A stretch of DNA of 64,000 bases from Roseateles_B flavus (GCF_039872765.1 NZ_JBDPZC010000001.1:62001-126000); one strand, 5' to 3'. Counted from the stretch's first letter, positions 38,600 through 47,814 are shown. The notes: generated by a model not told the origin, from the sequence alone. Translations and numbers: made by a program.

Positions 38600-40327
38600 T
38601 CAGGCCTGCCGCTTTGTCGGCGCTGCGGTGTCGCCTTGGCTGGTCCCGCCGGGAGGCGCCACCATGAACCGGTTGCGCCCCGCGTTCTTAGCCTCGTACA
38701 GCGCGGTGTCGGCCCGGCGCACGACGTCCTCGTACAGGGCGTCGCCCTCGTCGATCTCGGCCACGCCGATGCTCACGGTCACGTAGCCCACGCCCTTGAA
38801 GGTCTGCTCGCGCGTCTTCTGGCAGAGCTTGGCGGCCAGCGCCGCGGCGCCCTCCAGGGTGGTGCCCGGCAGCAGGGCGAGGAATTCCTCGCCGCCGAAG
38901 CGGCCGACGAAATCGCTGGCCCGCAGCGAGGACTTGATCAGCGCGGCGAACTCCCTCAGCACCGCGTCACCGGCGGCATGGCCGTGGGCATCGTTGATCA
39001 GCTTGAAGTGGTCGATGTCCATCAGCAGCACGCCGTAGGTCTGGCGGTGCCGCACGTAGCGGGTGTACTCCTCGGTCAGGCGGGCGTTGAGGTGGCCGCG
39101 GTTGTGCAGGCCCGTCAGCGCATCAGTGAGGGCCACGCGTTCCAGCTCGGCATTGGCCTGGCGCAGCTCGGTGGTGCGCTGCTCGACCCGCGCCTCCAGC
39201 TCCTGTGCATTGCGCTCCAGCTCCTCGCGCTGATGGGCCAGGCGCTTGTCGCGCCAGTGCAGGGCCTCCAGGAGGTCGTCCATCTCGCGCGTGGCGCCCA
39301 GGTCCTCGCGGTCCGGGGCGGGCACCGGCTGGCGCCCGCGCAGCAGGGTGGCCAGGTGCTCGATCGGCCGGCTCAGGCCCACGGCGACCAGATAGGCCAT
39401 CAGCATGATGGCCAGGGCGCCGGCTCCCCACAGCAGCCACAGGCCCTGCGCCAGCTTTTGCGAGGCGGCCAGGAGCTGGGACGTGGGCTGGCGCACCAGC
39501 ACCGTCCAGCCCAGGTCCTGGCCATGCTCGGCCGCGGGCACGGGCGCCGCCACCAGGTAGTAGTGCTCGTCGCGGAGGTAGTCGTCCACCACCGGCTCGC
39601 GCTCCAGCCGCTGCAGCAGCTCATGCGCCGAGCCGTCGAACTCCGCCTCCGGGTAGATCAGCTGGCCGTCGCGCCGGGCGATCATCACCTCCATGCCCTG
39701 CGGCAGCACGCCCGAGGCCGCCATGTCCTGCAGCAGGTGGGCGAACCAGCGCCAGTGCACGTGCGAACCGACCACGCCCAGCGGGCGGCCCCGCGCATCG
39801 AGCAGGGGCACGGCGAAGTCCAGCATGCGCGGCGGCTCGCCGGGGTCCAGGGAGCTCAGGTGACGAGCCAGCAGCAGGGCGTCATGCAGATCGCCGATGA
39901 AGGGACTGAGGCGGGCGCCCTGGAACCAGGGGCGCTGGGAGACATCCACGCCCTCCAGCACTCCGTCACTGGAGACCAGCACCCGGCCCTGCGGGTCGGC
40001 AAAGCCGATCCAGGCGTAGTCGCGGAAGCTCCCCTTGAGCTGGCTGAGCAGGGCGCGCAGCGGCCGGGCGTCGCCGGACGCGGCCAGGGTGACGGGGAGG
40101 GTGGCGATGAAGTCCAGCTCGCGCTGGCGCTGGCGCAGCTGCTCCGACAGCTGGGCGGCCACCATGCGTGCGCTGTTCTGCAGGCTGCCGGTGCGCTCCT
40201 GCATCACATGGCGCGCGAAGACGAGGCCGATGTAGGACTGCATGCTCAGCGCGACGATCACGGCCAGCAGGCCGAAGGTCAGCGCCATGCGAAACCGCAG
40301 GCTGCGCCAGGCGAAGAAGAGCCACAT
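38600..40327 (-). CDS. Membrane diguanylate cyclase with dCache sensor
   Basis: 575 residues: membrane helix (FGLLAVIVALSMQSYIGLVF), a large periplasmic Cache-type domain (DFIATLPVTL ... YAWIGFADPQGRVLVSSDG ... FAVPLLDARGRPLGVVGSH), a second helix (LLWGAGALAIMLMAYLVAVGL), HAMP-like region, a Glu/Arg-rich coiled coil and a GGDEF domain with GGEEF. The RxxD feedback site is present (RASD five residues before GGEEF), unlike in the other cyclase of this window. Start at the ATG before WLFFAWRSLRF. Confidence 0.9.
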   Translation of the reverse strand: MWLFFAWRSLRFRMALTFGLLAVIVALSMQSYIGLVFARHVMQERTGSLQNSARMVAAQLSEQLRQRQRELDFIATLPVTLAASGDARPLRALLSQLKGSFRDYAWIGFADPQGRVLVSSDGVLEGVDVSQRPWFQGARLSPFIGDLHDALLLARHLSSLDPGEPPRMLDFAVPLLDARGRPLGVVGSHVHWRWFAHLLQDMAASGVLPQGMEVMIARRDGQLIYPEAEFDGSAHELLQRLEREPVVDDYLRDEHYYLVAAPVPAAEHGQDLGWTVLVRQPTSQLLAASQKLAQGLWLLWGAGALAIMLMAYLVAVGLSRPIEHLATLLRGRQPVPAPDREDLGATREMDDLLEALHWRDKRLAHQREELERNAQELEARVEQRTTELRQANAELERVALTDALTGLHNRGHLNARLTEEYTRYVRHRQTYGVLLMDIDHFKLINDAHGHAAGDAVLREFAALIKSSLRASDFVGRFGGEEFLALLPGTTLEGAAALAAKLCQKTREQTFKGVGYVTVSIGVAEIDEGDALYEDVVRRADTALYEAKNAGRNRFMVAPPGGTSQGDTAAPTKRQA

Positions 40328-40398
40328 CCCCTCAGATTCCTTGCTTGGTCTGCATCCCCTACAGTCGGACCTTTCCCGATCTCCCAGCAGGAGTGCCC

Positions 40399-41505
40399 AT
40401 GAAGACACGCGCCGCCGTGGCCTGGAAAGCCGGCCAGCCCCTCAGCATTGAAACCCTGGATCTTGCCGGACCAAGGGTCGGCGAAGTCTTGATTGAAGTC
40501 AAGGCTACAGGCATCTGCCATACGGACTACTACACCCTGTCCGGCGCGGACCCCGAAGGCATCTTCCCCGCCGTGCTGGGGCACGAGGGCGCGGGCGTGG
40601 TGGTGGACGTCGGCCCGGGCGTCACCACGGTGCGCAAGGACGACCACGTCATTCCGCTCTACACGCCCGAATGCCGGCAGTGCAAGTTCTGCCTCTCGCG
40701 CAAGACCAACCTCTGCCAGCTGATCCGCGGCACCCAGGGCAAGGGCCTGATGCCAGATGCGAGCTCGCGCTTCTCGCTGGACGGCAAGCCGGTCTTCCAC
40801 TACATGGGCACCAGCACCTTCAGCAACTACATCGTGGTGCCCGAGATCGCCGTGGCCAAGGTGCGGCCGGATGCGCCCTTCGACAAGATCTGCTACATCG
40901 GCTGCGGCGTCACCACCGGCGTGGGCGCGGTGATCTTCACGGCCCGGATGGAGGCGGGCGCCACCGTGGCCGTCTTCGGCCTGGGCGGCATCGGGCTGAA
41001 CGTGATCCAGGCGGCGAAGATGGTCGGCGCCGACAAGATCATCGGCATCGACATCAACCCCGGCCGCGAGGCCATGGCCCGCCAGTTCGGCATGACCCAC
41101 TTCATCAACCCCAAGGCAGTGGACAACGTGGTCGACGCCATCGTGCAGCTGACCGACGGCGGCGCCGACTACAGCTTCGAGTGCGTGGGCAACACCCAGC
41201 TGATGCGCCAGGCCCTGGAGTGCACGCACAAGGGCTGGGGCCGCAGCATCATCATCGGCGTGGCCGAGGCCGGCGCCGAGATCAGCACCCGGCCCTTCCA
41301 ACTGGTCACCGGCCGCAAATGGGAAGGCTCGGCCTTTGGCGGCGCCCGCGGCCGCACCGACGTGCCCAAGATCGTCGACTGGTACATGGAAGGCAAGCTG
41401 CGCATCGACGAGCTCATCACCCACCGCCTGAAGCTGGAGGACATCAACGAGGGCTTCGATCTGATGAAGCGCGGCGAGTCCATCCGCTCCGTGGTGATGT
41501 ACTGA
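40399..41505 (+). CDS. frmA: S-(hydroxymethyl)glutathione dehydrogenase
   Basis: 368 residues, class III alcohol dehydrogenase: catalytic-zinc ligands in GICHTDYYTLSG and LGHEGAG, the structural-zinc CRQCKFCLSRKTNLC, and the class III arginine-type segment RGTQGKGLMPDASSRF; NAD site FGLGGIGLNVIQAAKMVGADKIIGIDIN. Converts the formaldehyde-glutathione adduct to S-formylglutathione. GCAGGAG lies before the ATG. Followed 12 bp later by fghA, forming the formaldehyde detoxification operon; no frmR-like repressor adjoins. Confidence 0.95.
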   Translation: MKTRAAVAWKAGQPLSIETLDLAGPRVGEVLIEVKATGICHTDYYTLSGADPEGIFPAVLGHEGAGVVVDVGPGVTTVRKDDHVIPLYTPECRQCKFCLSRKTNLCQLIRGTQGKGLMPDASSRFSLDGKPVFHYMGTSTFSNYIVVPEIAVAKVRPDAPFDKICYIGCGVTTGVGAVIFTARMEAGATVAVFGLGGIGLNVIQAAKMVGADKIIGIDINPGREAMARQFGMTHFINPKAVDNVVDAIVQLTDGGADYSFECVGNTQLMRQALECTHKGWGRSIIIGVAEAGAEISTRPFQLVTGRKWEGSAFGGARGRTDVPKIVDWYMEGKLRIDELITHRLKLEDINEGFDLMKRGESIRSVVMY

Positions 41506-41517
41506 GGCCGGGCGCGC

Positions 41518-42369
41518 ATGAGCCAGACCCTGCGCCTTCTGTCCGAGCACGCCTGCTTCGGCGGCGTGCAGCGCTTCTACGAGCATGCGTCCGAGGCCAC
41601 CGGCACGCCTATGCGCTTCGGCGTCTACCTGCCGCCGCAGGCCGCGCAGGGGCCCTGCCCGGCGGTGGTCTACCTGGCCGGCCTGACCTGCACCGAGGAG
41701 ACCTTTGCGATCAAGGCCGGGGCCCAGCGCGAGGCGGCGCGCCTGGGCCTCATCCTCGTCTCGCCGGACACCAGCCCGCGCGGCACCGGCATCGACGGGG
41801 CCGACGCCCTCTGGGACTTCGGCCACGGCGCCGGCTTCTACCTGGATGCCACGCAGGCGCCCTGGTCCGCCCATTTCCGCATGGAGCGCTACATCACCCG
41901 GGAGCTGCACGCGCTGCTGTGCGCGCAGCTGCCTCTGCGCCCCGATGCCATCGGCCTCATGGGCCATTCCATGGGCGGGCACGGCGCGCTGACGCTCGCG
42001 CTGCGGCACCCGGGCCTGTACCGCTCGGTCTCCGCCCTGGCGCCCATCGTGGCGCCCAGCCAGGTGCCCTGGGGCCGCAAGGCCTTCGCAGGCTATCTGG
42101 GCCCGGACGAATCGAGCTGGGCCGCCCATGACGCCTGCGCCCTGATCGCTGCCGGTCACCGCCTGCCGCCCCTGCTGGTCGACCAGGGCCTGGCCGACAA
42201 GTTCCTGGCCGAGCAGCTGCAGCCTGAGCGCCTGGAGGCCGCCTGCCGCGCCGCGGGGCAAGACCTGACCCTGCGCCGCCACGCCGGCTACGACCATGGC
42301 TACTACTTCGTGGCCAGCGTCATCGCGGACCACCTGCAGCACCATGCAGTCCGGCTGAAGACGGGCTGA
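41518..42369 (+). CDS. fghA: S-formylglutathione hydrolase
   Basis: 283 residues of the esterase D type. Nucleophile motif GHSMGGHGAL, the early PAVVYLAGLTCTEETF and the catalytic His in YDHGYYFVASVIADH are present. Releases formate and glutathione from S-formylglutathione, the step after FrmA. Near the C-terminus GQDLTL (residues 247-252) is encoded by an exact copy of the dispersed motif, and the conserved His loop follows soon after, so the enzyme is probably still active. Confidence 0.94.
   Translation: MSQTLRLLSEHACFGGVQRFYEHASEATGTPMRFGVYLPPQAAQGPCPAVVYLAGLTCTEETFAIKAGAQREAARLGLILVSPDTSPRGTGIDGADALWDFGHGAGFYLDATQAPWSAHFRMERYITRELHALLCAQLPLRPDAIGLMGHSMGGHGALTLALRHPGLYRSVSALAPIVAPSQVPWGRKAFAGYLGPDESSWAAHDACALIAAGHRLPPLLVDQGLADKFLAEQLQPERLEAACRAAGQDLTLRRHAGYDHGYYFVASVIADHLQHHAVRLKTG
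42257..42271 (-). repeat. Dispersed motif copy in fghA
   Basis: GGCAAGACCTGACCC; the exact 13-mer on the minus strand, read in fghA as Gly-Gln-Asp-Leu-Thr. Confidence 0.7.
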
Positions 42370-42387
42370 AGGGCGCGAGCCCGCGCC

Positions 42388-44070
42388 TTACTGCTTCAGA
42401 CGCGGCACCGGCAAGACCTGACCCTGCGCCTCGCGCGGCGCCGGCAGGTCCAGCATGCGGGCCAGCGTGGGGGCGATGTCGGCCACCGCCACGGGCTGGC
42501 GCACTTCGCCCCGGCCCCACCAGGCCGGACCCCAGGCCAGGATGGGCACGTGGGTGTCGTAGCGGTAGGGCGAGCCGTGGGTGGTGCCCGTGGTCTTGCT
42601 GCTGATCATCCAGCCCGGCTTGACAACGATCTGCAGCGGCGCGGCGGCGTCCGGATGCCAGGACAGGCGCATGCGGCTCAGAACCTCGGGTGCCGGGCCC
42701 GTGCCGCTCAGCTGGCCGCGGGTGAGGGCGGCAGCGATGCCGGGCACCTGCTCGGCGGCGTGCGCAGCGCTGGCATAGACGCGGTCGCGGTCCAGCCCCC
42801 TGGCCTGGATGCGGGCCTCGTCGAAGAGCATGCCCGTCCCCGACCAGTGCGTGACCCAGGGCCCCTCGCCGAACTCGCGGGCCAGGCCTTCGTCGACCGC
42901 GCTCATCAGGGTCTTCAGGGGAACGCGGCCGGCATCGCGGCCCTGGGACCGGGCCCACTCGGGGGTGTCCAGGAAGCCATGGTCCGCCGTCAGGACCACC
43001 ATGTAGCGGTCGCGGCCGACGCGCTCGTCCAGCGTCCGGAAGAAGGCCTGCAGGTAGCGGTCCAGGTGCAGGAAATGGTCGTGCGAGAGGCGCGACTCGG
43101 GCCCGAAGGCGTGGTTGATGTAGTCGTGGCTGGACAGGCTGATGCTCAGCAGGTCCGTGGTGTCGTCGGCGCCCAGCTGCTCGCCCTCGATGGCGGCGCG
43201 GGCGAAGTCCAGCGTCAGCTCGTCGGCGAAGGGGGAGGGCAGCAGATTGGCCCAGAAGGCCGGCCCCGGCGCACTCATGCCGGCCCCCACCACCGCGGGC
43301 AGATGGTTGCCGTTGCCGCCCGTGGACTGCCAGGGCTGACCGTCCGGCACCGAGCGGTCGTAGGCGTGCGGGTCCTTCAGCAGGGGTTCCCAGCTGCGGC
43401 CGAAGTAGCGGTCGGCGGGGTGGGCGTCGTTGAAGGCGCGGACCCAGGCGGGCAGCTCGGGCAGGTAGTAGTCGCTGGTGGTGAAGCCGCCGCTGCTCTG
43501 CATGTAGAGGTAGGCCGTGCCTTTGTGGCCGGCGGGCAGGATGGCGCCGCGGTCCTTGCCCGAGATGCCGATCATCCGGGCCTCAGGATGCAGGGTGCGC
43601 AGCACGTCGCCCACGGTCTCGACGCGGTAGTTGCGCGGGCTGGTCCCCACCAGGGCCGGCGTGGCATGGCCGAGGTAGTGGTGCGCGGGGTCGTCGGTGT
43701 TGTAGCGGTCCTCGCGTGTCTGCGGGTCCACCCATTCATTGCCGATGATGCTGCTGCGCTGCGGATAGGCCCCGCTGAGCATCACCGAATGGCCGGCGGC
43801 CGTCACGGTGTAGCCGTGGCCATGGTGCGCTTCGGAGAACCACAGGCCGCGGTCCAGGAAGCGCCGGAAGCCGTCTTCCGCCAGCTGGTCGCGGTAGGCC
43901 AGCACCTGTCGCATGGGCAGGCCATCCACCGCCATGAAGACCACCAGGCGCGGCGGCGCCGCGGGCGCGGGCTGCGGCAGCGTGGAGCAGGCCTGGAGCA
44001 GGGCGAGGGCACAGGCCGCCGAGAGACCGGCGAGCGTGCGCGTGAAGGGGCGTGGGTGGCAGTGGGACAT
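42388..44070 (-). CDS. Alkaline phosphatase/phosphodiesterase-family lipoprotein
   Basis: 560 residues. Lipoprotein signal ending LLQAC, then a type I phosphodiesterase/nucleotide pyrophosphatase fold: metal-binding VVFMAVDGLPMRQVL, the nucleophile region YTVTAAGHSVMLSGAYPQRSSIIGNEW, SLSSHDYINHAFGPES, the late VVLTADHGFLDTP and STPYRYDTHVPI-like GSPYRYDTHVPILAWG. Resembles the PafA-like alkaline phosphatases of Gram-negative bacteria. Start MSHCHPRPF precedes the signal; an upstream ATG adds an Arg tract. The C-terminal GQVLPVPRLKQ contains a motif copy. Substrate: phosphomonoester or diester, undecided. Confidence 0.87.
   Translation of the reverse strand: MSHCHPRPFTRTLAGLSAACALALLQACSTLPQPAPAAPPRLVVFMAVDGLPMRQVLAYRDQLAEDGFRRFLDRGLWFSEAHHGHGYTVTAAGHSVMLSGAYPQRSSIIGNEWVDPQTREDRYNTDDPAHHYLGHATPALVGTSPRNYRVETVGDVLRTLHPEARMIGISGKDRGAILPAGHKGTAYLYMQSSGGFTTSDYYLPELPAWVRAFNDAHPADRYFGRSWEPLLKDPHAYDRSVPDGQPWQSTGGNGNHLPAVVGAGMSAPGPAFWANLLPSPFADELTLDFARAAIEGEQLGADDTTDLLSISLSSHDYINHAFGPESRLSHDHFLHLDRYLQAFFRTLDERVGRDRYMVVLTADHGFLDTPEWARSQGRDAGRVPLKTLMSAVDEGLAREFGEGPWVTHWSGTGMLFDEARIQARGLDRDRVYASAAHAAEQVPGIAAALTRGQLSGTGPAPEVLSRMRLSWHPDAAAPLQIVVKPGWMISSKTTGTTHGSPYRYDTHVPILAWGPAWWGRGEVRQPVAVADIAPTLARMLDLPAPREAQGQVLPVPRLKQ
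42410..42424 (-). repeat. Dispersed motif copy at the end of the phosphatase gene
   Basis: GGCAAGACCTGACCC, 153 bp from the copy in fghA and in the same orientation. Read in the phosphatase as Gly-Gln-Val-Leu-Pro, 11 residues from its C-terminus. Confidence 0.7.
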
Positions 44071-44154
44071 GAACCAGGCGGTCAGGAAGACGGGGGAGGG
44101 CACGGGAGGGGAGGCGAAGTATCCCCCAGTGCCGGGTCGTCGGCGGCGGCGGCG

Positions 44155-44176
44155 GGGCTTGCCCTGGGTCAAGCCC
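44155..44176 (-). terminator. Hairpin downstream of the secreted protein gene
   Basis: GGGCTTG (44155-44161) and CAAGCCC (44170-44176) form a 7-bp stem, 40 bp after the stop of the 44218 gene. There is no U-run, so termination is only possible. Confidence 0.3.
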
Positions 44177-44217
44177 TCGCTGCGGCGCCGCTGGCCTTCA
44201 GCCAGCCCCTGGGACAG

Positions 44218-45216
44218 TCAATAGTCCGGGAAGCACTGCTTGCTGGGGTTCTGCCAGCTGCACACCCAGCTCCACCTCACCTGGGCCTGCTCGACCATGC
44301 CCACGCCGAAGGAGAAGGCCGGCGAGCTCAGGCTCAGGTCCAGGACGGTGCCGGTCTCGGTGGTGGTCGTGGGCTCGCCGCCGAACTTGGGCCGGACCTG
44401 CACGCCCTGCCCCAGCTTCAGCGTCAGCTGGCTGTTCCCGATCAGATAGGGCAGGTTGTTCTGGATGTACTGGCCCAGCGCGAAGCTGCTGCCATTGGGC
44501 AGGGTGATGACTTTGTCAACCGGCACCAGCTTGTTCAGGCCGCTGAGGTAGTTGGCGTTCCGGTCGAACAGCAGGTCGTCCTTGAGGCCGCCCAGCGAGG
44601 TCTGGATGGAGGACACCACGGCTGCGTCCTTGCGCGAGGCGATCTGGCCGATGATGAAGTCGCCGACAAAGGGAAGGATCCAGCTGAGGTTGGAGTCGCA
44701 GTCGGTGCTGGACGAGACATCGGCGGTGGCGCCGGTCTTTTCGTCCAGCAGCCGGCCATCCACGCTGCCGTACTGGGCGGTGATGCTGAGGTTGCGCAGG
44801 CTCAGGGTGTTGACGCAGTCGTAGCTGATGAAGCCCAGCTTGCGGCCGGTGAAGCGCGTGGTGGCGGTGTAGCTCCAGCCGCCCAGATGGATCAGGGTGA
44901 TGCCCGAGGCCTGCGGCGTGATGGTGACGGTGGGGTCGCCCGAGAGCGTGCCCTTGAGGAAGGTGCCGCCGCTGCCGGCGGCCTTGTTGCTCAGGGCGGT
45001 GTTCAGGCCGCTCTCGACCTGCATGGGCACGCGCTTCATGGCCGTGGCCATTTCGGCCAGGGGGCCGTTGCCATAGCGGTTCTCGGCGTAGCTGACGGTG
45101 GCGCCGTTGTAGCGGGCCGTGGCGATGTACTGGCTGCTCTGGATGGCGGGAACGATGTCGGCATGGGCGAGCGCGGCGCCGAGGCCAAGTCCGACGAAGA
45201 GAAGGGATCGTTTCAT
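44218..45216 (-). CDS. Secreted protein of unknown function
   Basis: 332 residues; signal peptide MKRSLLFVGLGLGAALAHA, then a protein with many polar strands, two cysteine pairs (DCVNTL and STDCDS; WVCSWQNPSKQCFPDY at the C-terminus), and a helical middle (IQTSLGGLKDDLLFDRNANYLSGLNKLVPVDKV). No family recognised; length and Cys pairs suggest a disulfide-bonded periplasmic or surface protein. ATG 45225, three codons upstream, is the alternative; neither has a clear SD. Confidence 0.7.
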   Translation of the reverse strand: MKRSLLFVGLGLGAALAHADIVPAIQSSQYIATARYNGATVSYAENRYGNGPLAEMATAMKRVPMQVESGLNTALSNKAAGSGGTFLKGTLSGDPTVTITPQASGITLIHLGGWSYTATTRFTGRKLGFISYDCVNTLSLRNLSITAQYGSVDGRLLDEKTGATADVSSSTDCDSNLSWILPFVGDFIIGQIASRKDAAVVSSIQTSLGGLKDDLLFDRNANYLSGLNKLVPVDKVITLPNGSSFALGQYIQNNLPYLIGNSQLTLKLGQGVQVRPKFGGEPTTTTETGTVLDLSLSSPAFSFGVGMVEQAQVRWSWVCSWQNPSKQCFPDY

Positions 45217-45580
45217 GGTGTGCATAGGAGGTGAGTCAGTGGGAGGGCTTGCCCGGAACTGCTGGGCGGGGCGCGGGCCGGTGAATCGGGGCTCGTGGCT
45301 TCGGATGGCGGCCACCGGCGTCCGGCTGATGGGGAGTGTAGAAGCGAAGTTATTGCAGAACGATGTGACCCTGCGGCGCGTAGGCCTGCTGCTGTCCTTT
45401 CGGGCAGCACAGGGGCCAGGTCTTGCCACAGCGGCCGGCGCCAGGACGCAGCCGGGACCCTCGGCCGCCAACGCCCTCCTCGTCAAGCCAGGGGCGCACT
45501 GCGCACGGTGTCACTTCCATCGGCGCATGGCATGGGCTAGCCTGGCGCCGCAGGCATGTGCCTGCTCACTGTGACATCAC
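45217..45580. other. Intergenic region with a near copy of the dispersed motif
   Basis: About 360 bp with no supported gene. GGGGCCAGGTCTTGCC at 45412-45427 differs from the motif at one base. The AT-richer stretch near 45345-45360 may hold the promoter of the secreted protein gene. Confidence 0.45.
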
Positions 45581-46045
45581 ATGGGTATATCGATCCGATC
45601 GACCACTTCCCTTCAACGGCTGGCAGCACTCCCCCTCGCTGCCGCCCTGGCAAGCCTCTCGGCCTGCTACGTCGTGCCCCTGGAGGCACGGCATGCGCAC
45701 CCTGTTGCGGTGCCCGCCCAGGTGAGCGTTGCGCCACCGGCCCCCGTGACCTTCCCGGTCCGGCTCTACCCCACCAATGCCCTGGCCTCACGCTATGGGA
45801 TGGTCAGCGCCACGGTGACCAACGACCTGCATGGCAAAGGTGTCTTCAGCACCCACATCAACGGCGAAGCCTTCACCGGCGAGGCGACACGCAAGGCTGA
45901 CTCCCAACGCAACGGCCTGGCCAACGGCGCAGGAAACCGCGGCTCCTACCTCTCTTGCACCTACAGCATGAACAGCAGCAGCCAAGGGACGGGCCAGTGC
46001 CGCCTGTCCGACGGGGCCGAGTTCTCCATGCACATGGGCAACTGA
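45581..46045 (+). CDS. Small lipoprotein of unknown function
   Basis: 154 residues. Signal peptide with lipobox LSAC (Cys29), then a Pro/Ala-rich tether and a compact beta-rich domain: YGMVSATVTNDLHGKGVFSTHINGEAFTGEATR ... GSYLSCTYSMNSSSQGTGQCRLSDGAEFSMHMG with a likely disulfide (SCTY/QCRL). This pattern, in which a short protein monitors polymer-like repeats, is known from many uncharacterised betaproteobacterial lipoproteins; no function is assigned. Confidence 0.7.
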   Translation: MGISIRSTTSLQRLAALPLAAALASLSACYVVPLEARHAHPVAVPAQVSVAPPAPVTFPVRLYPTNALASRYGMVSATVTNDLHGKGVFSTHINGEAFTGEATRKADSQRNGLANGAGNRGSYLSCTYSMNSSSQGTGQCRLSDGAEFSMHMGN

Positions 46046-46144
46046 GGCCGGGCCCGGGGCGGGTTCAACCGCCGCCCGGGCCTCCATCGGGACGCCTGCC
46101 ACCCGGCGCGGCCAGGGCCCGCCGGGTGCGCGGCTTCAGGTCGG

Positions 46145-46771
46145 CTATCGTGCGACCGGCGAGGTGCACCACTGCTGCTCGCAGGGCACGCCGTCATGGT
46201 TGCCGTCCATCTCGGTGCCCGGGCAGTTCTGGAGGAACCAGGTGGCCTCGGCACAGGACGTCATCTGTGAGCAACGGGTGCGGCCATCGCAGCGAAATCG
46301 CGGGTGAGGGGACTCGGTGCCCCTGCCTGGCGCCATCGGGCTGGTGGGCACCTCGACAGATGGCGGGAGCGGCTGCGCGGCCTTGAAGCGCTGATAGGCC
46401 CAGCCTCCGCCGATCAGCAGCAGGGCAGCCAGCGTCAGCAGGCCCAGGACGGAGGGCTGACTCCGGCGGTGCCCGCCACGTGGGCGGCGGCCGGCGTCGT
46501 GATCCCGCACGGCGCTCCTGGCCTGCACAGGCGCGACCGCCCTGCGCTCGCGGGCCTCGCCGACCGCGCTGCGCACCACCTTCACGGCCTGCGGCCGGCC
46601 ATCCCGGCCGGTGCCCAGCTCGTAGCTGAGCCTTTCGCCGGGCGTCGGGCGGGTGCCGTCGCGCGGGAAGGCGCTGAAGTGCACGAAGAGCTCGGCGCCT
46701 CCATGCGTGGGGGCGATGAAGCCGAAGCCGCGCTCGTCGTTCCAGCTGCGCAGGATGCCGGTGTGCTGCAT
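46145..46771 (-). CDS. Cold-shock domain protein with membrane segment and excalibur domain
   Basis: 208 residues with an unusual order. Residues 1-66 are a cold-shock domain with RNP1-like GFGFI (15-19) and RNP2-like LFVHFS (28-33), binding RNA or ssDNA. A basic linker leads to one membrane helix (109-123). The C-terminus (161-202) is an excalibur calcium-binding domain, DGNHDGVPCE, with six cysteines. The CSD would face the cytosol and excalibur the periplasm. Many betaproteobacterial CSD proteins carry DUF1294 instead, so this is a variant of that design. Confidence 0.85.
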   Translation of the reverse strand: MQHTGILRSWNDERGFGFIAPTHGGAELFVHFSAFPRDGTRPTPGERLSYELGTGRDGRPQAVKVVRSAVGEARERRAVAPVQARSAVRDHDAGRRPRGGHRRSQPSVLGLLTLAALLLIGGGWAYQRFKAAQPLPPSVEVPTSPMAPGRGTESPHPRFRCDGRTRCSQMTSCAEATWFLQNCPGTEMDGNHDGVPCEQQWCTSPVAR

Positions 46772-46838
46772 GCTCCGGCCGTTCAGGGCCTGGCCGGCCT
46801 GGCCGAGGTGTGCCGCATCACCGCGCTGCAGCCCTGGC

Positions 46839-47357
46839 TCATTCGATCACGCCGCAGGCCACGCGGGCGCCACCGCCGCCCAGCGCCATGGGGTGATCCG
46901 AATGGTTGTCGCCGCCGGCGTGGACCATCACGGAGCGCTGCCGCACATCCGCCAGCTTCAGCCGTGGTGCCAGGACCGGGCTGGTGGCCGTGCCGTCGGC
47001 TGCCACGTAGAGGGGCGGCAGATCGCCCAGATGCCCGTCGCCCCAGGGCTCGCCATGCTTCTTGGCACCCTGCGGATCCAGGTGGCCGCCGGCCGACAGC
47101 GCGGGCACCGGGGCGCCATCCTTCTCGGCGGGCGCGCAGGAGGGCTTTTCATGGATGTGGAAGCCATGCAGGCCCGGCGGCAGGCCCGTGAGCGCGGGAT
47201 AGAAGGCCAGGCCATGGGGCGTCTCGAGGATGCGGACCTGCCCCAGGGCGGCGCCGGTGCCCTGCTTCTCGGCCAGGTGCAGGGGGACCGTCAATTCGGC
47301 AGCGGAGGCCGCGGTGGCCGACAGGAGCCAGGCGGCGGCGATCAGGGTGTTCTTCAT
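46839..47357 (-). CDS. sodC: Periplasmic Cu/Zn superoxide dismutase
   Basis: 172 residues; signal peptide MKNTLIAAAWLLSATAASA. Copper and zinc ligands are visible: GFHIHEKPSC, the GGHLDP and GDGHLGDLP segments (zinc loop), and MVHAGGDNHSDHP. The conserved disulfide cysteines (PSCAP and VACGVIE) are there. Removes superoxide in the periplasm. The frame stays open for 132 codons upstream of this start, through a membrane-protein-like sequence; the signal peptide shows that 47357 is the real start. Confidence 0.93.
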   Translation of the reverse strand: MKNTLIAAAWLLSATAASAAELTVPLHLAEKQGTGAALGQVRILETPHGLAFYPALTGLPPGLHGFHIHEKPSCAPAEKDGAPVPALSAGGHLDPQGAKKHGEPWGDGHLGDLPPLYVAADGTATSPVLAPRLKLADVRQRSVMVHAGGDNHSDHPMALGGGGARVACGVIE

Positions 47358-47753
47358 GGGCTGTCTCTCCAGGTGCTGGCCAGCGATCGAGGGCTGGCGA
47401 TGGTCTGCTGCGCGGCACGCGCAGGGCTTGGCTTGGCTTGAAGCTGGCCCCGATTGTGGACGCGCAGCTTGAGATCCATCAAGCGCCTGTCCTGGTGATG
47501 GGCTGCGCATCTCCCACACCAGCATCAGCAGGGCCAGCACTGCCAGGCCGGCACGCAAGGCCGTTCCGTTCACCATGAACACCGCCAGCAAGGTCAGCGT
47601 GCCCGGCACGCTGCGCCATGCTGACCCTTGCCGGACGCACAGCTCGCGCGCCTCCGGCGGGAGCTGTGCCATCGTGCGAAAGAACAGCGGGAAGTACAGC
47701 GCCAGCGCGGCGAGGCCGGCGTAGAACAGCAGGGATGAGGTCGGCAGATTCAC
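47358..47753 (-). other. Small membrane-protein frame continuous with sodC
   Basis: 132 codons from ATG 47753, in frame with sodC and without a stop. Residues 1-85 (MNLPTSSLLFYAGLAALALYFPLFF ... LTLLAVFMVNGTALRAGLAVLALLMLVWEMR) look like a true two- or three-helix membrane protein; the rest is low-quality. It probably is a separate small gene that lost its stop, or a decaying gene. A fusion to SodC would place the signal peptide inside and is unlikely to be used. Confidence 0.4.
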
Positions 47754-47814
47754 GATTCAGGCGTGCCATGCCTCGGCCAGCGGGCGCAGGCCGGGCTCGT
47801 CGCCCAGGCGCGCA

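Noticed and set aside
42550..45234. An 894-codon plus-strand frame across the phosphatase and the secreted protein
   Set aside because: Gly/Val/Ala-rich shadow spanning two genes that have signal peptides and motifs.
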